A stretch of 41,670 nt of DNA from Actinomycetota bacterium (GTDB lineage Bacteria > Actinomycetota > Actinomycetes > Mycobacteriales > JACQDL01), in NCBI GenBank assembly GCA_016201065.1, contig JACQDL010000004.1:1-41670 (forward strand), written 5' to 3'. The notes under the pieces are model-generated. The model was not told where the DNA came from. It did not search any database and saw only the letters and a list, made by a program, of their open reading frames with translations. Both the position numbers and the translations under genes were made by a program. This document shows, one piece after another, positions 1-7,820 of this stretch (its first letter is position 1; every line of letters begins with the position of its first letter).

Positions 1-4
1 AGGC

Positions 5-30
5 GAGCCACCCCCACGCCGGGGTGGCTC
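5..30. repeat. Perfect 10-bp inverted repeat (hairpin)
   Basis: GAGCCACCCC at 5-14 is exactly complementary to GGGGTGGCTC at 21-30, with a 6-base loop. It lies at the window edge, ahead of and partly inside the open reading frame of the truncated MmpL gene. It could be a terminator of a gene outside the window or part of the repeat cluster that follows. There is no T-run on either side. Confidence 0.6.
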
Positions 31-1940
31 ACCACCCGAGCAGCCCGGCCCAACCCCGACAAGCCCAGTGGCTCACCCCACCCGAGACCGGCGGCTCAGC
101 CCGGACGAGAACAATGGCTCAAAACCCGGCAAGTAAGCAACTACCCCCGCCGGCCGCCGGCGGGGTGGTGCTGGTCGTCGCGGTGCGGGCCGGGCTGGGC
201 GACCAGGCAGACAACGCCAACACCGACGCGGTCCGCGCCGAACTCGACCAGCTACCGGGCGGGAGGGTGCTGGTCGGTGGGTATCCGGTCATCGACCGGG
301 AGCTGGGCGCCACCGCGGAGTCCGACCTCGTCGACGCCGAGGGCATCGCGCTGCCGATCGTGTTGATCCTGCTCGGCCTGGCCCTGCGTACCGTGTTCGG
401 GACCCTGCTCGGCCTGGCGCTGGTGGCCACCACGGTCACCGGGGCGCTGGCGATCCTGCTCGCGCTCAGCACCGTGGCCGACGTATCGAGCTTCGCGATC
501 AACGTGGTCACCATGTTCGGGATGGGCCTGGCCGTGGACTACGGGCTGCTGCTCCTCACCCGGTTCCGCCGCGAACGCGCCGCCGGCATCGACGTGCGCA
601 CCGCCGTCGCGGTGACGATGGCCACCGCAGGGCGCACCGTGGCGTTCTCCGGCCTGACCGTCGCGGTCGCACTGGCTGGGCTGCTCGTGTTCTCCGAACC
701 GATCATGCGGTCGATGGCCTACGGCGGGATCGGTGCCGTCGGCGTCGCCGTGGCCTCCGCGCTGACCCTGCTGCCGGTGCTGCTACGCCGGGTCGGCCAC
801 CGCATCCCACCCGCCCCCCAACCGCCAGCACGGGGAGGGTTCACGGCGCTGGCCCGCCTCGTGCAGCACCGCCCGGTCCTGGTCACCGCCGCGGCGCTGG
901 CCACCCTCACCCTGCTCGCGTTGCCGCTCGGCGGCCTGCATCTGGAAGGACTCGACGCCCGCGCCCTGCCCGGCGACTCGACCGCCCGCATCCACACCCG
1001 CCAACTTGAACAGCAGCTGCCGACGCTGGCCCGCACCCCGATCACAATCGCCGCCACCATCACCCCGACCGACGCCCGGCTGGCCGGCTACCTCGACCAA
1101 CTCCGGCGCCTCGACCACGTCGCCACCGCCACCCCGCGCACCGGGACCACCGGCGGCCTCACGATCGTGGACGTCACCGTCGACGGCCCACCCGCCGGCC
1201 GCGACGCCATGAACCTCGTCGACACTCTCCGCGGCATCGAGCCCGGCTTCGACACCAAGGTCGGCGGCCTCGCCGCCCGTGACCGCGACTTCATCACCTC
1301 ACTCCTGCGCCGCAGCCCCTACGCCGCCGTGCTCATCGCGGTGCTGACCTTCCTCGTGCTGCTCACCGTGACCGGCGGCGTCCTGGTCGCGGCGAAGGCC
1401 GTCGCGATGAACGTCGCGTCACTGGCAGCAAGCCTCGGCGCCCTCGTCTGGATCTTCCAGGACGGGCACCTCGCCGCCCCGCTCGGCGTCACCCCCACCG
1501 GCGGCCTGGAACTCATCATCGTCGTCCTCGCCGCGGTGTTCGCCTTCGGCCTGTCCACCGACTACGAAGTGTTCCTGCTCTCCGCCGTCATGGCCGCCCG
1601 CCACGACGGCGCCGACACCGACACCGCCGTCGCCGCAGGGATCCAACGCACCGGACGGACCATCACCACCGCCGCGGTACTCCTCATCGTCGTCTTCACC
1701 GGCTTCGCCGCCGGCGACCTTCTCATCATCAAACAACTCGGCATCGGCCTGGCCATCGCCGTCGGAATCGACGCCACCCTCGTCCGCCTCGCGCTCACCC
1801 CAGCCCTGATGACCCTGCTCCGCGAACGGAACTGGACCGGACCCCACTGGGCCACCCGCACCAGCCACGCCCTCTGGCACCACGAACAGCGCCACACCGC
1901 GACACCATCCGCGGCACCATCCGCGGCACCGACCGGTTGA
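24..1940 (+). pseudogene. MmpL/RND-family transporter, 5'-truncated
   Basis: The frame runs open for 638 codons. From about residue 47 it resembles the MMPL family: the end of the first extracytoplasmic domain (VLVGGYPVIDREL, about 80-92), a block of membrane segments with FGMGLAVDYGLLLLTRFRRE (about 164-183), a second extracytoplasmic domain, and a second block with FGLSTDYEVFLLSAV (about 508-522). The family's first membrane helix and roughly the first half of the first outer domain are missing. In their place are about 47 residues encoded by low-complexity repeats. ATG codons at 24 and 114 are in frame but neither has a convincing ribosome binding site. The C-terminus looks normal apart from a duplicated 12-base unit giving PSAAPSAAP. 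Without TM1 the product is unlikely to be a working pump, so I call it a pseudogene; a rearranged but expressed gene is the alternative. Confidence 0.7.
26..121 (+). repeat. Imperfect direct repeats, about 23-base period
   Basis: GGCTCA recurs at 26, 70, 93 and 116 (spacings 44, 23 and 23), usually preceded by T or G and followed by a C-rich tract ending in CCCG or CCCGAG. The spacing of 44 equals about two periods, so one degenerate unit may sit near 48. The repeats occupy the place where the 5' part of an MmpL gene would be expected, so they probably mark a rearrangement breakpoint. They are too short and too degenerate for a CRISPR array. Confidence 0.45.
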
Positions 1941-2038
1941 CTGGACCGTTCTGCCAGCTGGGAACGCTCATCGTCGGTCAACGTCAGTACAGCCTTTGGC
2001 CGCCCAGTCCTCGCCGTCCCCTCGGCCTGCAACTCAGA
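1937..2038 (-). mobile_element. Remnant of an IS630-type transposase gene (5' part)
   Basis: Read on the minus strand, this stretch encodes about 34 residues including GRPKAVLTLTDDERSQL, which resembles the start of IS630/Tc1-mariner transposases just before their helix-turn-helix (GRPxxxLxLTDxER pattern). The similarity stops abruptly at about 1937, exactly where the 3' end of the MmpL-like gene begins on the other strand. No DDE catalytic domain and no terminal inverted repeat are visible. It is therefore a broken-off scrap, not a mobile element able to move. A possible TTG start is at 2032. The call rests on one short motif. Confidence 0.5.
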
Positions 2039-2061
2039 TAGCGAATTTCTGGCCCATGACG

Positions 2062-2979
2062 TTAGCCGCCGACGTACCGGCGGGCGGTGTCGCGGGCCGG
2101 GTACCGCGTGCCCGCCGGACCCTGCCCGAAGACCGTGAGCAGCCGGGTCGTGATCGCGACGACAACCGGACCGGCGCCCGGGCCGCCGTACCCGTCGGCG
2201 CAGGCGTTCTGCAGCGCGCACACCCACACGTTCGTGCCGGAGCTGAACACCCCGGCCCCGGACCTGGTGGTGTAGTAGGCGACATCCGAGTGGTCCGGGA
2301 CGCCCCGGCAGATCAGCGGCGAGTGGAACAGCACCTGGATCGGGTGCGGTGTCATCCGGTCGGGCAGGACCCGGTCGTACTCGGTGCCGACCATCGCCGG
2401 CAGCCGCTGCCCGGCGTGCACGATGTCCCGGGTCAGCCAGCTGGTCGGGTCGACCGCGACCATGTCGTCCTTGACCACGTTGCAGCCGTAGGTGGTGCCC
2501 ACCAGCGAGCTGCCCGGATCGTTCGACGGCAGCTCACCCCACTGGGTGGTGACCTGGGCCGGGTCGGCGATCGGGTCAGCCGAGCTCTTGTAGTTGACCT
2601 CGGTCCGGTCCGGTCCGACCCGGCTGGCCTCGAACCGGATCCTCCGGTACAGCGCGTTCGCGCCGAGGAACGCGAGGTTCACGCCACGGTCGCGGGCGGC
2701 GGTGACGGTCCGCCGCATCGCCGGGGACCAGTACTCGTCGTGGCCGAGGCTGATCACGGCCCGCGCCCACGTCCGGTCGCCCGGCCGGTCGCCCGGCCGG
2801 TCGCGCTCGCTGGCGGCGGGGAACAGCGCGGCGTCGGTGGGCACCCGCGGTGCCTACGGTGCGCCCGGCCGGGCCGACCGCGACGCATCGGCCCGGGGGC
2901 CGGCCGGCTGGCCACCCCTGGCCGAGCAGGCCGCCACCAGCACACCAACCGCTACCACAACCCCGACGAAACGCCACAC
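2062..2979 (-). pseudogene. N,N-dimethylformamidase beta-subunit-like lipoprotein, internally deleted and interrupted
   Basis: A GTG at 2979 opens a lipoprotein signal (MWRFVGVVVAVGVLVAAC, lipobox LVAAC, Cys18) that runs 41 codons to an in-frame TAG at 2854-2856. The same frame then continues for about 260 codons into the C-terminal part of the N,N-dimethylformamidase beta-subunit-like family: VISLGHDEYWSPAMR, LAFLGANALYRRIRFE, VNYKS, and a C-terminal DVAYYTTRSGAGVF / WVCAL region. Family members are usually near 480-500 residues, so roughly 200 residues between signal and domain are gone. At the probable junction GGTCGCCCGGCC occurs twice in tandem (2775-2798) plus a partial third copy. A nonsense codon plus deletion argues for a dead gene. 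A short C-terminal product from GTG 2844 could in principle be made but would lack export. Confidence 0.75.
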
Positions 2980-3018
2980 GACGACCAGTGTGACAGGGCC
3001 CTCCGGACAAACGTGACG

Positions 3019-3996
3019 TCACTCCGGCAGGTACGGCCGGACCTCCGTGGCGGCCTCGGCACCGTAGGAGTCAGCGAGCCGGTCGAGGAAGTCGGCCGGC
3101 TTCACCGCGTACTCCTGGGTGCCGACCGTCTCCAGCACCAGGGTGGCCAGCAGGCTGCCGACCTGCGCGGACCGCTCCAGTGACAGCTCCCACGACAGCC
3201 CGGCGAAAAAGCCCGCCCGGAAGGCGTCGCCCACGCCCGTCGGGTCGGAGATGTGCATCTCCTTCGCCACCGGCACCTCGATGGTGTCGATGTCCCGCCC
3301 GCTGATCCGCACGCCCCGCTTGCCCAGCGTGGTGATCCGGTAGCGGACCCGGTCGAGCACCTCCGCGTCAGCCATCCCGCTCTTGGACTCCAGCAGTTCC
3401 TTCTCGTAGTCGTTGGTGATCAGGAACTCCGCGCCGTCGATGAGGTCCACCATGTCCGCACCGGACATCCGGGCCAGCTGCTGCGACGGGTCGGCGACGA
3501 AGCGGTAGCCACGCTGCCGGCATTCCTCGCTGTGCCGGAGCATCGCCGCCGGGTCGTTGGCGCCGATGAGCACCAGGTCCAACCCGCCGTGCCGCTCCGC
3601 GACCGGGGCGATCTCGATGTTGCGCGCCTCGGCCATGGCTCCGGCGTAGAAGGAGGCGATCTGGCACATGTCCTCGTCGGTCGTGCAGACGAACCGGGCG
3701 GTGTGCGCGACCTCGCTGACGTAGACCGGCCCGCAGTCCACACCGTGCCGCTCCAGCCACGCCCGGTAGTCGTCGAAGTCCGGGCCGACCGCCCCGACGA
3801 GCATCGGGCGCAGACCGAGCTGGGCCATCCCGAAGGCGATGTTCGCGGCCACCCCGCCCCGCCGCACGACCAGATCATCGACGAGGAACGACAGCGACAC
3901 GTTGGCGAGCTGGTCGGCGAGGAGCTGCTCGGCGAACCGGCCGGGGAAGTGCATGAGATGGTCGGTCGCGATCGAGCCGGTGACGGCGATACGCAC
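3019..3996 (-). CDS. adoK: Adenosine kinase (PfkB/ribokinase family)
   Basis: A 325-residue sugar-kinase-fold protein that closely resembles M. tuberculosis AdoK (Rv2202c): AVTGSIATDHLMHFPGRF at the N-terminus, SLSFLVDDLVVRRGGVAANIAFG, TARFVCTTDEDMCQIASFY, ADPSQQLARMSG, and the PfkB signature DPTGVGDAFRAGF with catalytic Asp257. It should phosphorylate adenosine to AMP with ATP in purine salvage. The GTG at 3996 is chosen because homology begins there; the frame extends upstream without family similarity. A perfect 12-bp inverted repeat lies 49 bases upstream. It is divergent from the membrane protein gene at 4201, as in mycobacteria. No oddities in the protein. Confidence 0.9.
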   Translation of the reverse strand: MRIAVTGSIATDHLMHFPGRFAEQLLADQLANVSLSFLVDDLVVRRGGVAANIAFGMAQLGLRPMLVGAVGPDFDDYRAWLERHGVDCGPVYVSEVAHTARFVCTTDEDMCQIASFYAGAMAEARNIEIAPVAERHGGLDLVLIGANDPAAMLRHSEECRQRGYRFVADPSQQLARMSGADMVDLIDGAEFLITNDYEKELLESKSGMADAEVLDRVRYRITTLGKRGVRISGRDIDTIEVPVAKEMHISDPTGVGDAFRAGFFAGLSWELSLERSAQVGSLLATLVLETVGTQEYAVKPADFLDRLADSYGAEAATEVRPYLPE

Positions 3997-4044
3997 GATG
4001 GGTCCGTCCTCACGGTCGGTACGGGCGGTCGCCGCACGGGACGG

Positions 4045-4078
4045 ACACTTCCGGCGTCCGGAGCGGCGCCGGAAGTGT
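4045..4078. promoter_or_regulatory. Perfect 12-bp inverted repeat upstream of adoK
   Basis: ACACTTCCGGCG at 4045-4056 is exactly complementary to CGCCGGAAGTGT at 4067-4078, with a 10-base spacer. It sits between the divergent adoK (start 3996) and the gene at 4201. Either a regulator operator or a leader hairpin on the adoK transcript would fit. I do not recognise the site. Confidence 0.5.
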
Positions 4079-4200
4079 AACCGTGCCCGGGCCCGAACAC
4101 CGAAAATGCCCATGCGTACCGGCGGAACCGGGCGGCGCCGACCCGCGTCCGATCGTCGGATGTGTGACCGCAGCCGTATGTCGATGCCTGGGAGGCTGAC

Positions 4201-5529
4201 ATGCCCGTCCCGCCCGCCGTCCGCCGCTGGTCCGTGCCAGGTCTCGTCGTCGTGGCCGTGGCCGCCATCGCCGTCGCCGCCGTGCTGATCGGTCGTGGCC
4301 GCGGTGTATCCCAGGCGGCGGGTCCGCCCGTGCTCCGGCTGGTCGAACTGGACGCCGCCACGGTGGAACGTGACAGCGACTCGGCCCCCGACGTACCGGC
4401 GGGTCCGCAGCGCATTGACGGAGGCCCGCCGGTCACCGTCGTGGGCGCCTTGCCGAACAGCCCGGACCACGCACCGATCCACCCGCTGCCGGGCGGTGCC
4501 GTGCCCCGGCCGGCGGTCGCCGCGCTGGCGACCGCGCTGGGGATCACCGGTCAGCCGGAACACAGCCAGCGTGGGTGGCATGTCGTCGACGCCAACCGGA
4601 GGCTGATCGTGTTCGATGCGCCGGGCTGGCCGTGGACGGTCATGCCGGCGGCAGCCGTCGAGGGACCGAGAGGGTGCGCGCTGACCTCACCGACCGGCCG
4701 ACTCTGCCCGCCGGAGGGCGGCGTGACCGTCGTGCCGATGCCGCCCGGCAACCCGGAGCTGCCGCAGGGTGGTCCCGGTGCGGTCCCGCCACCGGCCGAT
4801 GGGGTGACCGGCGGGCCCGGCGTCGTGAGCACGGCCGCGGCGGCGGCGACCGCCACTCCCCGCCCGGGCTCCGGTCGGCCGGTTCCGATCCCGCTTCCGG
4901 CTCCGTCCGCACTCCCGGTACCGGACCGGCCCACCGACGCCGAGGCGCTGGCCGTCGCCAACCGTCTGCTGGCGGCGGTGGAGCAGTCCGGCGCGCGCAG
5001 CCGGGTGGAGCGGATACCGGGCAGCGTCATGGTGATCAGCGACCCGGTGGTCGCCGGGCTGCCCACGCTCGGGTACGCGACGACGATGACGGTCGGCGCC
5101 GGCTCCCGGATCGAGAGTGGCCACGGCTGGCTGGGCAAGCCCACGGTCGGCGCCGACTACCCGCTGATCACCGCGGCCGAGGCGCTCCGCCGGCTGCCGG
5201 TGCCGCTGGCCGGCGCCGAGTGCCCGCAGGGCTGTCCGGGCACCCCGACCGAGATCACCGGGGCGGCGCTCGGCCTGACGCTGCGGTGGGATGCCGACGA
5301 CCGTGCCCTCCTGGTGCCGGCCTGGCTGTATGACGTCCGCGGCAGCCAGCCGCCGCTGGTCGCCGTCGCGATCGACCCCCGCTACCTCGGCGGGGCGCCG
5401 AGCCGCCCGATGGGTCCGGTCAACCCACCGGTTCGCGGTGAGCCCGGCCAGTCGTCCGGCAGCGACAGCAACGGCGGCAGCGCGTCCGGCTTCCCCGGCG
5501 TGCCCGGGCCGGTCCGCACGACGCCCTGA
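4201..5529 (+). CDS. Membrane-anchored extracytoplasmic protein, function unknown
   Basis: 442 residues. A single hydrophobic segment at about residues 11-31 follows a short basic N-terminus (signal anchor), and the rest should be outside the membrane. Two folded-looking regions (about 80-175 and 240-400) are separated by a proline-, glycine- and alanine-rich linker, with a low-complexity Pro/Gly/Ser tail. Paired cysteines occur (CALTSPTGRLC; AECPQGCPG), consistent with disulfides. The ATG at 4201 has GGGAGG seven bases upstream of it. It occupies the place of Rv2203, a membrane protein next to adoK in M. tuberculosis, so it may be a distant counterpart. No enzyme motif was recognised. Confidence 0.75.
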   Translation: MPVPPAVRRWSVPGLVVVAVAAIAVAAVLIGRGRGVSQAAGPPVLRLVELDAATVERDSDSAPDVPAGPQRIDGGPPVTVVGALPNSPDHAPIHPLPGGAVPRPAVAALATALGITGQPEHSQRGWHVVDANRRLIVFDAPGWPWTVMPAAAVEGPRGCALTSPTGRLCPPEGGVTVVPMPPGNPELPQGGPGAVPPPADGVTGGPGVVSTAAAAATATPRPGSGRPVPIPLPAPSALPVPDRPTDAEALAVANRLLAAVEQSGARSRVERIPGSVMVISDPVVAGLPTLGYATTMTVGAGSRIESGHGWLGKPTVGADYPLITAAEALRRLPVPLAGAECPQGCPGTPTEITGAALGLTLRWDADDRALLVPAWLYDVRGSQPPLVAVAIDPRYLGGAPSRPMGPVNPPVRGEPGQSSGSDSNGGSASGFPGVPGPVRTTP

Positions 5530-5541
5530 CCGGGGTGATGG

Positions 5542-5704
5542 CTACGGCGCGAGGAGGGCCACGGTCGGGAAGTAGGTCCGGTACCGCGGGGCGTCCCGGG
5601 TCAGCAGCCGCAGGTCCGCGATCGCGGCATGCGCCCCGATGTAGAAATCGGGCAACGGTCGCGATGTCGAGAAGGACGTTGCTGTCGACCAGCGTGGCGA
5701 TCAC
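5542..5704 (-). pseudogene. VapC-type PIN toxin, internally deleted and frameshifted
   Basis: The GTG at 5704 begins a typical PIN-domain start ([16 protein letters not shown], with the first metal-binding Asp). After about 16 codons the similarity jumps to another frame that encodes a typical VapC C-terminus: [29 protein letters not shown], ending at TAG 5542-5544. The middle of the domain, about 75-80 residues including the central acidic residues, is absent, and 163 bases is not a multiple of three. The protein cannot be an active ribonuclease. The start overlaps the stop of the antitoxin relic (GTGA), the usual vapBC arrangement. Confidence 0.8.
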
Positions 5705-5900
5705 GGCTCGCGGGTCAACGCGAGAATCTCATCGGTGGTCACGCCGGTGCGGGCACGCCCCCGCAGCCGCGCGACGACCCGGTCTCTGTGGCTCCGCTCC
5801 GGGTGGTCGGCATGGGTCAGCCGGACCGTGTCGTCGACGATGACAAACTCGACCTCGGTGTCAGGCAGGAACCCGTACCCGCCACTCCCAGCACCCACGC
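5701..5900 (-). pseudogene. VapB-type (AbrB-like) antitoxin relic
   Basis: The last part matches SpoVT/AbrB-type antitoxins: DTEVEFVIVDDTVRL followed by VVARLRGRARTGVTTDEILALTREP, ending at a TGA that overlaps the vapC start. The N-terminal half of the swapped-hairpin DNA-binding domain is not found in this frame. A different frame just upstream reads RVTLVAAWVLG, which resembles the expected K/GRVTLPAAxR stretch, so a frameshift near 5885 is likely. The left and right bounds of the relic are approximate. With its broken partner it forms a dead toxin-antitoxin locus. Confidence 0.6.
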
Positions 5901-5962
5901 CGCCACCAGCGTCACCCTGGGGCGGGACGGGGACCACCCGAAGCGGCCGGACCGCACGAACA

Positions 5963-6000
5963 GGCGGGGCCGCGCGACCTTTCGGCCGCGTGGCCCCGCC
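5963..6000 (-). terminator. GC-rich hairpin downstream of erpA
   Basis: GGCGGGGCC at 5963-5971 pairs with GGCCCCGCC at 5992-6000, and the stem can be extended inward by CGCG pairing. It lies 38 bases past the erpA stop in the minus direction and before the antitoxin relic. There is no strong U-tract, which is common for actinobacterial terminators. Together with the two relics it accounts for the stretch 5530-6037, which has no intact gene. Confidence 0.6.
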
Positions 6001-6037
6001 TATCATCCGGGCGTGTTGGCGCCGAGCGTGTTGGCGC

Positions 6038-6385
6038 CTAGTGGAACGAGTCGCCGCAGGCGCAGGACCCGGTCGCGTTCGGGTTGTCGATCGTGAAGCC
6101 CTGCTTCTCGATCGTGTCCACGAAGTCGATGGTCGCCCCGCCGAGGTACGGCACGCTCATCCGGTCGACCACGACCTCAACGCCGCCGAAGTCGATGACC
6201 TCGTCACCGTCCAACGAACGCTCATCGAAAAAGAGCTGGTAGCGCAGCCCGGAGCAACCACCCGGCTGGACAGCGATGCGCAGCCGCAGGTCGTCGCGGC
6301 CCTCCTGCTCCAGCAGCGTCTTGACCTTGCTGGCCGCCGGGTCGGTGAGAACCACGGCCTTCGGGGCGTCTGTCTGGACGGTCAC
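6038..6385 (-). CDS. erpA: Iron-sulfur cluster insertion protein ErpA (A-type carrier)
   Basis: About 115 residues of the HesB/IscA family. The three conserved cysteines are present: one in QPGGCSGLRYQLFFDE and two in SCACGDSFH at the C-terminus; VVVDRMSVPYL and IDFVDTI are also typical. It carries or inserts Fe-S clusters into client enzymes in the cytoplasm; NadA next door and LipA at 26647 are plausible clients (inference). The GTG at 6385 is preferred because GGGAG lies eight bases before it; a GTG at 6400 in the same frame would add five residues. It is divergent from nadA, with a shared 150-base upstream region holding an inverted repeat. Confidence 0.92.
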   Translation of the reverse strand: MTVQTDAPKAVVLTDPAASKVKTLLEQEGRDDLRLRIAVQPGGCSGLRYQLFFDERSLDGDEVIDFGGVEVVVDRMSVPYLGGATIDFVDTIEKQGFTIDNPNATGSCACGDSFH

Positions 6386-6444
6386 CTTGTCGTCTCCCAC
6401 TCACGGCTAGGGCGGTCTGTCGGCGTTGGCAACGTCGGGGATCG

Positions 6445-6471
6445 CCAACACATTCCGCTTCGGAATGTTGG
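6445..6471. promoter_or_regulatory. Imperfect inverted repeat between erpA and nadA
   Basis: CCAAC-AC-ATTCCG at 6445-6457 mirrors CGGAAT-GTTGG at 6461-6471 around a CTT centre, with a two-base bulge. A further GTTGGC at 6425-6430 pairs with GCCAAC at 6444-6449. The AT content is higher than in the surroundings. It could be an operator for one or both divergent genes. I could not assign a regulator. Confidence 0.4.
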
Positions 6472-6553
6472 TTGATGGTACGCCGGATCGACGCCGGAAC
6501 CACCACCAACCAAGTTCTACTCAGAATGACGAGATCCATGCCAGTATGGAACC

Positions 6554-7756
6554 GTGACCAGCCACCTGGAGATTTCCGGCGCGAGCTCCCGCACCGCCAC
6601 CGGCACGATCAGGCCCACTCCGGTCGCCCTGCTGCTGCTCGGACACGGCGCGGACCCGGCCGCGGAGGCCGGCGTGCAGTGCCCGGGAGAGCTCCCCCCC
6701 GCATCTGATCCGACGCTCGTGGCCCGCGCCCGCGCCGCCCGGGACGCGCTCGGCGACCGGGCCTTCGTGCTCGGCCACCACTACCAGCGGGATGAGGTGA
6801 TCGCCTTCGCCGACGTCACCGGTGACTCGTTCCGTCTCTCCCAGCAGGCCGCCGCCCGGCCGGCGGCGGAGTACATCCTCTTCTGCGGCGTTCACTTCAT
6901 GGCCGAGTCGGCGGACATCCTCACCGCCGACCACCAGCAGGTCGTGCTCCCCGACCTCGCCGCGGGCTGCTCGATGGCCGACATGGCGACGTTCGACCAG
7001 GTCGAGGAGTGCTGGGAGGTCCTCGCCGAGGCCGGCGTCGCGGCCGTGACGATCCCGGTGACCTACATGAACTCCTCCGCCGACATCAAGGGCTTCACCG
7101 GCCGCCACGGCGGGACGATCTGCACCTCCTCCAACGCCGGCCGCGCCGTCTCCTGGGCCCTCGGCCGCGGCGAGAAGGTGCTCTTCCTCCCCGACCAGCA
7201 CCTCGGCCGCAACACCGCGGTGCGCGACCTCGGGCTGGCGCTGACCGACTGCGTGGTCTACGACCCGCATCGCCCGAACGGCGGGCTCACCCCGGAGGAG
7301 CTGCGCGACGCGACGATGATCCTCTGGCGTGGGCACTGCTCGGTACACGGCCGGTTCGGGTTGGCGGCCGTGCACGACGTCCGGGAACGGGTTCCCGGCG
7401 TCACCGTCCTGGTCCACCCCGAGTGCCGGCACGAGGTGGTCGACAGCGCCGATCTGGTCGGGTCCACGGAGTACATCATCCGAACCGTCGAGCAGGCACC
7501 GCCGGGCGCGGCGTTCGCCATCGGCACCGAGCTCAACCTGGTCCAGCGGCTGGCCCTCGCGCACCCGGACAAGACCATCGTCTTCCTCGACAAGACGGTG
7601 TGCTTCTGCTCGACGATGAACCGGATCGACCTGCCGCATCTGGTCTGGGCGATGGAGTCGCTGGTCGCCGGCGAGGTCGTCAACCGGATCACCGTCGACC
7701 CGGAGACCGCGCGCTGGGCCCGGACGGCGCTGGACCAGATGCTGGCCCTGCCATGA
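6554..7756 (+). CDS. nadA: Quinolinate synthase NadA
   Basis: 400 residues, the length expected of the longer actinobacterial NadA. It condenses iminoaspartate with dihydroxyacetone phosphate to quinolinate in de novo NAD synthesis, using a 4Fe-4S cluster. The likely cluster ligands are Cys111 (FCGVHFMAES), Cys262 (RGHCSVHGRF) and Cys352 (VCFCSTMNR). YMNSSADIKG and STEYII are also family motifs. The GTG at 6554 has no Shine-Dalgarno, but a -10-like CAGTAT ends six bases before it, so translation may be leaderless. nadB and nadC are not adjacent. NadE, the last enzyme of the pathway, is at 38792. Confidence 0.93.
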   Translation: MTSHLEISGASSRTATGTIRPTPVALLLLGHGADPAAEAGVQCPGELPPASDPTLVARARAARDALGDRAFVLGHHYQRDEVIAFADVTGDSFRLSQQAAARPAAEYILFCGVHFMAESADILTADHQQVVLPDLAAGCSMADMATFDQVEECWEVLAEAGVAAVTIPVTYMNSSADIKGFTGRHGGTICTSSNAGRAVSWALGRGEKVLFLPDQHLGRNTAVRDLGLALTDCVVYDPHRPNGGLTPEELRDATMILWRGHCSVHGRFGLAAVHDVRERVPGVTVLVHPECRHEVVDSADLVGSTEYIIRTVEQAPPGAAFAIGTELNLVQRLALAHPDKTIVFLDKTVCFCSTMNRIDLPHLVWAMESLVAGEVVNRITVDPETARWARTALDQMLALP

Positions 7757-7806
7757 CCAGCCCACCGAGTCCGCACGCGCGGGGGCTACCGGCCGCCGCA
7801 GTCCAC

Positions 7807-7812
7807 TACCCT
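7807..7812 (+). promoter_or_regulatory. -10 element (TACCCT) for a leaderless DUF3043 mRNA
   Basis: TACCCT fits the actinobacterial TANNNT element and ends eight bases before the GTG at 7821. There is no Shine-Dalgarno, so transcription probably begins at the start codon. Confidence 0.5.
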
Positions 7813-7820
7813 GCTCCCTC

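Noticed and set aside
26-121. CRISPR array
   Set aside because: Repeats are degenerate, with a conserved core of six bases and no unique spacers of constant length; no cas genes are seen.
1562-2227. 221-codon minus-strand frame as a complete gene
   Set aside because: Only the segment around 1937-2038 resembles a protein family; the rest is antisense to the MmpL gene or the shadow of the lipoprotein relic.
5542-5900. Functional toxin-antitoxin system
   Set aside because: Toxin lacks the centre of the PIN domain and changes frame; antitoxin lacks the N-terminal DNA-binding half.
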